DNA of 5,543 nucleotides, from the NCBI GenBank assembly GCA_021798235.1, contig JAJZMO010000007.1, positions 1 through 5,543 of the forward strand, given 5' to 3'. The notes beneath the pieces were generated by a model. That model saw nothing but the letters and a program-made list of their open reading frames with translations. It made no database searches and was not told the origin of the DNA. Each line of letters begins with the position of its first letter. Position 1 is the stretch's first letter. Source of the DNA: Acidobacteriota bacterium (lineage in GTDB: Bacteria; Acidobacteriota; Terriglobia; Terriglobales; Acidobacteriaceae). This document shows, one piece after another, positions 1 through 4,895 of this stretch. The translations under genes and the position numbers were made by a program.

Positions 1-490
1 GGACTTCCTGCCTGCGCTCGGGTGAAAGGCGCTCGAAGGCCTCCTGCCAGGCCATCATGCGCTGGCGGACGGCGGGCGGTTGCGAGTCGAGGTAGCGAAG
101 GCGATTGAGGACGCGCTGGCGTTGCGCAGGGCTCAGGCGGTTGAAGCCGGGCTGTTGGCGGAGTGCGCGCTCCTGCTGCTGGAAGGACATGTTCTGGTGC
201 GTGCGGTACCACTCCGGCAGATGCTCATGGGCGGGATTCATTTGCGGCCGCATGTAAGGACCGCGTTGCGGGCCACGCGGAAAATTTTCGTGATGCTGAA
301 ATCCGCCGCCCATCCGGGGGCCATGTGCTCCCATGGCGGGATGCAGTCCGCCGGGTCCGCCATGCCGGCCCCAGGGGTGCGCGTGCGCAGGCGATGAGAG
401 CGCGAGCAGCACGGCAACGGCGGCTATCCGGAGTGCCATGCGAGCGCAGCCGCGGCGCGCTGGGTGGGGGATGGAGCGGGTTTCATCCAT
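1..490 (-). CDS. DUF3106-type periplasmic protein, C-terminus cut by the window edge
   Basis: An open frame of 163 codons with no stop before the left edge. The first ATG is at 490. A second, at 439, begins a compact signal peptide (MALRIAAVAVLLALSSPAHA, probable cleavage before HP), so either start is possible; neither has a convincing ribosome binding site. The mature part opens with a low-complexity stretch rich in Gly, His, Pro and Met, followed by helical Gln/Arg-rich segments of the form HLPEWYRTHQNMS, QQQERALRQQPGF, LSPAQRQRV and FERLSPERRQEV. This repeated pattern is what I recognise as DUF3106, seen downstream of ECF sigma/anti-sigma pairs in Acidobacteriota. The function of the family is not known. 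The segments resemble the Cpx/heavy-metal-sensing LTXXQ style of periplasmic helical proteins, and the His/Met-rich start could bind metal; both remarks are inference. Secretion is well supported, the family call moderately. Confidence 0.72.
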   Translation of the reverse strand, partial: MDETRSIPHPARRGCARMALRIAAVAVLLALSSPAHAHPWGRHGGPGGLHPAMGAHGPRMGGGFQHHENFPRGPQRGPYMRPQMNPAHEHLPEWYRTHQNMSFQQQERALRQQPGFNRLSPAQRQRVLNRLRYLDSQPPAVRQRMMAWQEAFERLSPERRQEV

Positions 491-693
491 GGGCGTGGGA
501 TACGCGGGAGGGCTTGATAAACCCGGGTCGTTGCCGGGTTTCCTGCGCACCGCTCGAGGCGCCGCCGTGTGGATGAAACAGGCTCTTGCGCATCCTTTCA
601 TGTCGTTGCATCTCCAAAAGAACCAGGCTGAGTGAGTTTTCATTGAGCGGCAGCCTCTCTGCGGAGCTTGCCGGCTGGTGCCGTTTTTACCTG
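491..693. other. Intergenic gap between anti-sigma gene and DUF3106 gene
   Basis: About 200 bases without a credible gene; the frames crossing it are short and have no recognisable product. It holds one strong inverted repeat (519-541). I see no clear promoter here for the DUF3106 gene, so that gene may be read from the sigma factor operon or from a promoter used by a non-housekeeping sigma factor. Confidence 0.5.
519..541 (-). repeat. Perfect 8-bp inverted repeat, hairpin in the leader of the DUF3106 gene
   Basis: AAACCCGG at 519-526 pairs exactly with CCGGGTTT at 534-541 across a seven-base loop. No run of T follows on either strand, so it is not a standard intrinsic terminator. It lies about 30 bases upstream of the ATG at 490 and could be a leader hairpin, a factor-assisted terminator of the sigma/anti-sigma transcript, or a protein-binding palindrome. 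Confidence 0.5.
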
Positions 694-1197
694 TTACATA
701 CTTCCAGCGTTGGCTGCGTTGGCGCCGCCATCGTACTGGTCGATGGCGTTCATCTGCTGGAAGACTTCGGCATTCTGATCGAGAGACTGGAGATCGCGGA
801 GCGTGGCCGATTTGGGGATGACAACTGCCTGCCGGCTGGTCAGAGTGGCGATGCCGGCGTAGGTGCCTCCGCCAATGAGCAGCAGGATCGCCAGCGCGAC
901 GGCGGCCACGGGGCGGGGCGAGCGATTGCCGAGCAGCATGCGCATGCGGAGGCGTTCGAGCCAGCCGGCGCGGCCGCTGGCCTGCTCTTCGCGGAGAAGT
1001 GCCTGCATGCGGACGGAGAAGTATGGGTTGACCTGGGGCGCATGCCACTCGTCGAGCAGCGCAAGGGTGGCCTGCATTTCGGCCAGCTCCCGGCGGCAGC
1101 CCGGGCAGGCGGCGAGGTGTTCGCGGGCGGCCTGTGACGCCTTATCGGGCGCCAGCAGCATCTCCTCAAGATTGGATTTCATGTTTCGGCAAGTCAT
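694..1197 (-). CDS. Membrane-anchored zf-HC2 anti-sigma factor
   Basis: A 167-residue protein predicted to hold the upstream sigma factor inactive. The N-terminal cytoplasmic domain has the zinc-binding anti-sigma (ZAS/zf-HC2) pattern: C3, then H27-X3-C31-X2-C34 (HLAACPGC), then a helical stretch to about residue 90. One transmembrane segment spans roughly residues 97-118 (VAAVALAILLLIGGG), leaving about 50 residues outside, ending in an Asn/Ala/Gly-rich tail that could receive an envelope signal. The ATG at 1197 is chosen because GAGG lies six bases upstream, overlapping the sigma factor stop; a TTG at 1209 in the same frame would add four residues but lacks this spacing. Coupling to the sigma gene is typical of ECF pairs. 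Which stress it senses cannot be read from the sequence. Confidence 0.88.
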   Translation of the reverse strand: MTCRNMKSNLEEMLLAPDKASQAAREHLAACPGCRRELAEMQATLALLDEWHAPQVNPYFSVRMQALLREEQASGRAGWLERLRMRMLLGNRSPRPVAAVALAILLLIGGGTYAGIATLTSRQAVVIPKSATLRDLQSLDQNAEVFQQMNAIDQYDGGANAANAGSM

Positions 1198-1203
1198 GGC
1201 ATT

Positions 1204-1207
1204 CCTC
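1204..1207 (-). promoter_or_regulatory. Ribosome binding site of the anti-sigma gene
   Basis: GAGG read on the minus strand, six bases before the ATG at 1197. It overlaps the TGA stop of the sigma factor, which implies translational coupling and roughly equal synthesis of the two partners. It decides between the ATG at 1197 and the TTG at 1209. Confidence 0.65.
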
Positions 1208-2105
1208 AATTTTCTTCGACAAATTCCTTGAGCCGCTCCCGCAGGGTTTGATAGGCGCGGAAGAGCAGCGATTTGGTGGCGGACTCGCTCAGGTTGAGCA
1301 CTTCGCCAATCTGGCGGTAGTCCAGCCCTTGATATTTATGCATGAGCACGGCGTTGCGCTGGCGCTCGGGCAGGGCCATTACGTGTTGGCGAATGGCTTT
1401 CATCCGTTCCTGGCGGACGAGATCCTGCTCGACGCTTGGCTGGCTGTCGGCCACGTCGGGGGTGGTGCCGGTTTCCTGATCCTGCTCGTCGAGATAGACG
1501 GTGTGCGCGGTGCGTTCGTGGCGGGTGTCGCGGGCGTAATTGACGCCGAGGTTGGTGGCGATGCGGTAAAGCCAGGTGGAGAAGCGCGCCTCGGCACGGT
1601 AGGTTTCCCGCGAACGATAGACGCGGAGGAAGACTTCCTGCGCGAGTTCTTCGGCCACGGCCTGGTTGTGCGTCATCCGGTACATGAAGTGAGTCATGGG
1701 CCGGTGATACTTTTCGACGAGCAGGTTGAAGGCGGCATCGTCGCCAGCCCGCACACGGAGCATGATGGCCGAGTCGTTATCGAGCTGCCCGGCGTGAGCT
1801 ACGGTTGGGTTGGCGGACTTAACGCTTTTGAGCGTTGCGGGATCGAGCGCAAGAGTCGCCATACTCTCTTCGACACGGCCGGGTTCCGGGAGTTGCGGCA
1901 AATTGGCATCGATTTCATGCTCATTTGGCGCGGAATCGGCGGAATTCTGCTCGCTTTCTGGGTTTGGGAGGGGCTGAGTGGGGGCGTCGTCCGGATTCAG
2001 CGCGCCGGATTCGTCTTTCCGGGGCTGAGGATTTCGCGAGGCGCGGTTCCGGCGGGAATCCCGCTGGGGGGTGTCTTGATCGGAATGGAAGTCCCCTTGA
2101 GCCAT
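1206..2105 (-). CDS. ECF-type RNA polymerase sigma-70 factor with long N-terminal extension
   Basis: A 299-residue sigma factor that would direct RNA polymerase to a dedicated promoter set. Residues about 112-190 form sigma region 2 (ALRAGDDAAF-like start, then LAQEVFLRVYRSR and FSTWLYRIATNLGVNYARD). Residues about 238-292 form region 4 with its helix-turn-helix (LPERQRNAVLMHKYQGLDY, IGEVLNLSESATKSLLFRA). There is no region 3, which marks the ECF group. Residues 1-81 are polar, Pro/Asn/Asp-rich and probably disordered, which is longer than usual for ECF factors. An in-frame ATG at 1862 (MATLALDP) would give a 218-residue protein of standard size and may be the true start. The upstream ATG at 2105 has only a weak AAGG before it. 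The adjoining anti-sigma gene supports the role. I cannot assign a specific ECF subgroup. Confidence 0.9.
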   Translation of the reverse strand: MAQGDFHSDQDTPQRDSRRNRASRNPQPRKDESGALNPDDAPTQPLPNPESEQNSADSAPNEHEIDANLPQLPEPGRVEESMATLALDPATLKSVKSANPTVAHAGQLDNDSAIMLRVRAGDDAAFNLLVEKYHRPMTHFMYRMTHNQAVAEELAQEVFLRVYRSRETYRAEARFSTWLYRIATNLGVNYARDTRHERTAHTVYLDEQDQETGTTPDVADSQPSVEQDLVRQERMKAIRQHVMALPERQRNAVLMHKYQGLDYRQIGEVLNLSESATKSLLFRAYQTLRERLKEFVEEN

Positions 2106-2139
2106 GCGACCGGCCTTTTGATTTTACAGGCGGGAAAGA

Positions 2140-2168
2140 TTGGCAAGCAGGGATGTGGATGCTAATCT
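2140..2168 (+). promoter_or_regulatory. Candidate housekeeping promoter of tRNA-Val
   Basis: TTGGCA at 2140-2145 matches five of six bases of the -35 consensus. TAATCT at 2163-2168 follows after 17 bases and is a weaker -10 match. Transcription would begin about 28 bases before the tRNA. A small hairpin (CCGGAC at 2177-2182 with GTCCGG at 2188-2193) lies in the leader that would be removed during maturation. Confidence 0.45.
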
Positions 2169-2202
2169 AACGATGGCCGGACGGTCTGTCCGGTTCTCGC
2201 CA

Positions 2203-2277
2203 GGGCGCATAACTCAGCGGTAGAGTGCCACCTTCACACGGTGGAAGTCGTAGGTTCGAATCCTGCTGCGCCCACCA
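2203..2277 (+). tRNA. tRNA-Val (anticodon CAC)
   Basis: A complete cloverleaf can be folded by eye. The acceptor stem pairs GGGCGCA (2203-2209) with TGCGCCC (2267-2273). The anticodon stem pairs CCACC (2228-2232) with GGTGG (2240-2244) around the loop TTCACAC, placing CAC at 2235-2237, which reads GUG valine codons. The T arm is GTAGG-TTCGAAT-CCTGC (2250-2266). The discriminator A is followed by an encoded CCA (2275-2277). It is the only plus-strand gene here. The 3' end lies 26 bases from the stop codon of the recombinase fragment, the usual geometry when an integrative element uses a tRNA gene as its attachment site. Confidence 0.96.
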
Positions 2278-2303
2278 TCCATATGTGTTTGTAGTGCAAT
2301 AGG

Positions 2304-3086
2304 TTACGCTTCCAGTTCATTTGAAATAGGCACTGATTCAACCCGAAACAGGGCCCGAAGTCCTCCATTGATATTGGGATCGATGATTCCGATCGACTCG
2401 TACAGTTCTTTCATGTACTGCTGTTGTGCTTTTGTGCCTCTCGCCAGCCTCCCATGGACGTACCGGGTCGTCATCTGAGGTTTGCTGTGTCGCAGCAGGC
2501 CTTGAGCAGCAGTGATGTCCTGCGTTGCTTCGTCGGTCCAACTGGCAAGGCTGTGGCGGAAACGATGCCATCCAAATCGCTCTCCTTCAGAGATCAAGCC
2601 TAATTTGATCGCTGCAGGTTTGAGGTATTTGGCATTTATCGTCTGGCCCCAGAGTGGTTGTCTATCCAAGCGCCGGGAGGAAGCAAACATGAAGTCTTCT
2701 GATTCCGCATAGTTGCTCTCCATCCTCCATCCACTCAGCACAGCAGAAAGCTCAGAGCACATCGGAACTGGGGCTCGACTGGCCTTCGTCTTCGTACGCT
2801 TCTGGACTTCTCCGCGGCGAAACGTCTGCTCAATCTGAATGCGCTGATTTTTCCAGTCAATGTGTTTCCATTTGAGCCCGAGGAGTTCTGAGACTCGGAG
2901 GCCGGTGGCTGCTACCAGAAGAACCGCGATGCCCACGTTCTGCGGTAGATGACGCAACAGTTTCACCACCTGAGCGGGTTTCAGAACACTCACTTCGTCA
3001 TGTTCTTCCTCGCTGGCGGGATGGGCGTGGCGGGGATTATGTTTGGGTCGGTGCTTCGCGCGTGGGTGCGGGTTCTGTTGAGACAA
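2304..3086 (-). pseudogene. Tyrosine recombinase (phage-type integrase), catalytic domain only
   Basis: The frame holds a full catalytic domain of a tyrosine recombinase. Counting from a TTG at 3086, the active-site residues are R64 (ATGLRVSELL), the beta-hairpin Lys near 101 (KTKAS), H174 and R177 (WHRFRH), H200 (LLRHS) and the nucleophile Y209 (TTRYVHG). The C-terminal part is complete, but the N-terminal SAM-like core-binding domain, usually 100-200 residues ahead of this domain, is absent, and no ATG occurs before codon 109. Upstream sequence belongs to the DUF2063 gene, so the 5' part was lost at a junction somewhere near 3000-3060. The gene is visibly richer in A/T than its neighbours, which suggests transfer. 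It points at the 3' end of tRNA-Val, its probable attachment site. Recombination in the cell is unlikely without the missing domain. The exact left limit of the remnant is uncertain. Confidence 0.8.
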
Positions 3087-3882
3087 AGAAGCCCGCTTCT
3101 ATCCAAGGGGCCTTTACCTCATTGCGCCATGAGCGGTAGAGCTCGGCCAGTGAAAGATGGGAAGTTTCGGCGATGGCCTCGAGCGCGGCGGCGGCGTTGC
3201 CTAATTCCTCCACTTTGCTAAGAAAGTGGAAGTGAAAGGCGCTCACGGGAAAGGTTGCGGTGCGGTAGTTACTCCGCAGCATTACGAGATGGGACGGAGC
3301 GGGCAGCGGGAATTTGGGAGCTTTTTGATCTCGCACGGCGTGATAGTAGGCGGCTACCGGATAGCGGTATTCGGCGAGGACGAGACAGGGTTGGAGCTTC
3401 AAGTTTCGCTCGTCTGAAGCTGCGTGGGGCCAGGGGTGTTCTTCGTAGCCGGGCGCGTCGAAGAGCCGGAAGAGTGTCCATTCGTAGCTGGTGAGCTCGA
3501 CGAGGAAATCGATCCAGCTTTCTTTCTCGTGCGGTGCATTGGCGGCGTCGGGCCTGGAAGAGTTGAGCCAGCCCGAGAAGCGCTGCCCGAGGTCGTAGAG
3601 CGTGTAGCTTTTAGATGGGCAGTCGCGCAGATACTTGACTACGAATTCGCAGAACAGATTTTCTCCGAGGGTATAGCATGTGGCTGGAAACTGCTCGGCA
3701 AGGCAGTGCCGCAGGCGCAGGTGATAGCTGCGTTGATAGATGGCGAGGCAGGCCGCAGCATCGAGGTGGCTGCCGGGAAGGAACGTTTCCTCGACGGCCT
3801 GGTGGGATTGCTGTTGCGGCGTCAGTAAGGTGTGCAGCATCCAACGCTGCAGGCCGTGCAACTCTGATGGATGCGCGCTCAT
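3037..3882 (-). CDS. bufC-like: DUF2063 partner protein of the MNIO enzyme (BufC/MbnC-like)
   Basis: A 281-residue soluble protein. Its N-terminal half shows the DUF2063 pattern: [20 protein letters not shown] at about residues 46-65, then [12 protein letters not shown] and [19 protein letters not shown]. In characterised systems such partners bind the precursor's recognition segment and present it to the DUF692 enzyme, so a role in substrate delivery is inferred here. Its ATG at 3882 overlaps the TGA of the DUF692 gene by four bases (ATGA), which implies coupled translation and a fixed ratio of the two. The last twelve or so residues ([14 protein letters not shown]) are low-complexity and overlap the recombinase remnant, so the native tail may have been replaced when that element arrived. 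In many bufferin operons a DoxX-type membrane protein comes next; here none follows inside the window. Confidence 0.85.
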   Translation of the reverse strand: MSAHPSELHGLQRWMLHTLLTPQQQSHQAVEETFLPGSHLDAAACLAIYQRSYHLRLRHCLAEQFPATCYTLGENLFCEFVVKYLRDCPSKSYTLYDLGQRFSGWLNSSRPDAANAPHEKESWIDFLVELTSYEWTLFRLFDAPGYEEHPWPHAASDERNLKLQPCLVLAEYRYPVAAYYHAVRDQKAPKFPLPAPSHLVMLRSNYRTATFPVSAFHFHFLSKVEELGNAAAALEAIAETSHLSLAELYRSWRNEVKAPWIEAGFFVSTEPAPTREAPTQT

Positions 3883-4823
3883 GACTGGTATAGCTCACTT
3901 TCTTTTATGACGCTGGGGACCAGGAAGTCGACGGGGGTTGAAAATCCCGATTTATTTTCGGAGGGCTCCGGATGAGCATGAGGGGCTTTGGGAAGCTGAC
4001 CGGCGATAGAGTCGCGGGCTCGCATTAACTCGGCGTAGACGCGGCTGAAGGCGGGTACGTCGCCGTCCCACTCCAGCAGTGTCGATGCGCCGCGTGTGCG
4101 ATCCCATGCGATGCGATAGAGAGGCCAAACCGCGTCACTGACGGGCCGGTCGTGCGTGTCTACGATGTGCGAGCCGCAGTGCTGGTGCCCCGCCAGATGC
4201 ATCTGAGAGACGCGTTGGAAGGGGAACTTTTCGAGATACTCGAGGGGATCGAGCCCGGCGTTGAAACAACTCACGTAGACGTTGTTGACGTCGAGCAGGA
4301 GGCGGCAGCCGGTTTCGTTGCAGAGTTCCCGCAGAAAATCCGGCTCCTGTATGGTGGTAGTACGAAAGCGGACGTAGGTACTTGGGTTTTCGAGTACGAG
4401 GGGGCGCTCGAGGACCTCTTGCACGACACGCACCCGTTTGATGACATGGCTCAACACTTCTTCATTGAGCGGCAGGGGCAGAAGGTCGTGGCTGTTGATG
4501 CCGAGCACGCCGGTCCAGCAGAGATGGTCGCTGACCCAACGCGCGCCTGTTTCGTCGGCGAGTGCGCGGAGGCGGCGAAGGTATGCCATGTCGAGCGGGT
4601 CGGTGCTGCCGATGGACAACGAGACTCCGTGCAGGACGACGGGATAGCGTTCGGCGATACGGCGAAGGACTGCGCGGGGGCGTCCGCCGGAGTCCATGAA
4701 ATTTTCTGAGATGGCTTCGAACCAATCCACAGCCGGCCAGTGCTCGAGGATGTGTTCGAAATGCACGTTGCGTAATCCCATTCCGTAGCCGAGACGAGGG
4801 TGTTGTTCCGCGATTTGTGTCAT
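3879..4823 (-). CDS. bufB-like: DUF692 multinuclear iron-dependent oxidative enzyme (MNIO, BufB-like)
   Basis: A 314-residue TIM-barrel protein of the DUF692 family, whose members use two or three iron ions and O2 to modify cysteines in ribosomal peptides (MbnB, TglH, BufB). Recognisable conserved blocks in order: [15 protein letters not shown] (residues 12-26), [14 protein letters not shown] (34-47), [11 protein letters not shown] (63-73), VSDHLCW (97-103), [10 protein letters not shown] (142-151), [11 protein letters not shown] (175-185), QMHLAGH (207-213), [10 protein letters not shown] (221-230) and LLEWDGDVP (249-257). H65, H100, E145, D178, N180, H209, D222, H224 and E251 are candidate metal ligands or active-site residues by position. 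A tail of about 35 residues follows the barrel. The start is supported by GGAAGG six bases upstream. It sits between the cysteine-rich gene and its DUF2063 partner, so that protein is the likely substrate. The exact chemistry (oxazolone/thioamide, thiooxazole or other) cannot be read from sequence. Confidence 0.93.
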   Translation of the reverse strand: MTQIAEQHPRLGYGMGLRNVHFEHILEHWPAVDWFEAISENFMDSGGRPRAVLRRIAERYPVVLHGVSLSIGSTDPLDMAYLRRLRALADETGARWVSDHLCWTGVLGINSHDLLPLPLNEEVLSHVIKRVRVVQEVLERPLVLENPSTYVRFRTTTIQEPDFLRELCNETGCRLLLDVNNVYVSCFNAGLDPLEYLEKFPFQRVSQMHLAGHQHCGSHIVDTHDRPVSDAVWPLYRIAWDRTRGASTLLEWDGDVPAFSRVYAELMRARDSIAGQLPKAPHAHPEPSENKSGFSTPVDFLVPSVIKESELYQS

Positions 4824-4829
4824 TGTGCG

Positions 4830-4835
4830 CCTTCC
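4830..4835 (-). promoter_or_regulatory. Ribosome binding site of the DUF692 gene
   Basis: GGAAGG on the minus strand, six bases before the ATG at 4823. It is the clearest Shine-Dalgarno sequence in the window and fixes the start of this gene, which, unlike the DUF2063 gene, is not overlapped by its upstream neighbour. Confidence 0.7.
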
Positions 4836-4860
4836 GGGGAAAGAGCCGCGCGGGTTGCGT

Positions 4861-4880
4861 TGCCGCCTCCGCGCGCGGCA
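4861..4880 (-). repeat. GC-rich hairpin between precursor gene and enzyme gene
   Basis: TGCCGC at 4861-4866 pairs with GCGGCA at 4875-4880 across an eight-base loop, inside the 72-base gap that separates the cysteine-rich gene from the DUF692 gene. No T run follows on the minus strand, so a full terminator is unlikely. Such intercistronic hairpins often protect the upstream message or cause partial read-through, which would let the precursor be made in excess over its modifying enzyme. That role is inference. Confidence 0.45.
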
Positions 4881-4895
4881 TCAGGGTTTTGCTGT

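Noticed and set aside
22..34. Shared 13-mer GTGAAAGGCGCTC at 22-34 and 3232-3244
   Set aside because: Both copies are inside unrelated coding sequences, and this length can be shared by chance in GC-rich DNA.
639..653. A 15-base direct repeat, TTCATTGAGCGGCAG, at 639-653 and again at 4461-4475
   Set aside because: One copy is within conserved DUF692 coding sequence, there is no matching context around the two copies and no third copy; most likely chance.
2105..2146. Minus-strand promoter for the sigma gene: TTGCCA (2141-2146) and TAAAAT (2121-2126)
   Set aside because: The -10-like hexamer is good, but the spacing to TTGCCA is only 14 bases and the leader before the ATG at 2105 would be about 9 bases; too weak to list.
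1134..2165. Long plus-strand open frame of 343 codons opposite the sigma factor
   Set aside because: It is antisense to a clear sigma-70 gene, has no recognisable domain, and arises from GC-biased third positions; the same applies to the plus-strand frames at 586-1137, 4152-4709 and 3424-3828.
2166..2200. ECF-style autoregulatory promoter (GAACC and CGTTA on the minus strand) upstream of the sigma gene
   Set aside because: The two boxes are a few bases further apart than usual for ECF promoters, and the -35 match is incomplete.
2304..3086. Treating the recombinase as an intact gene starting at the TTG at 3086
   Set aside because: No ATG precedes codon 109, the N-terminal DNA-binding domain is missing, and the frame begins inside the DUF2063 gene; a truncated relic explains this better.
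2278..3100. Second copy of the tRNA-Val 3' end as an attachment-site repeat
   Set aside because: I looked for the TTCGAATCCTGCTGCGCCC end elsewhere in the window and found none; a distal copy, if present, is outside.
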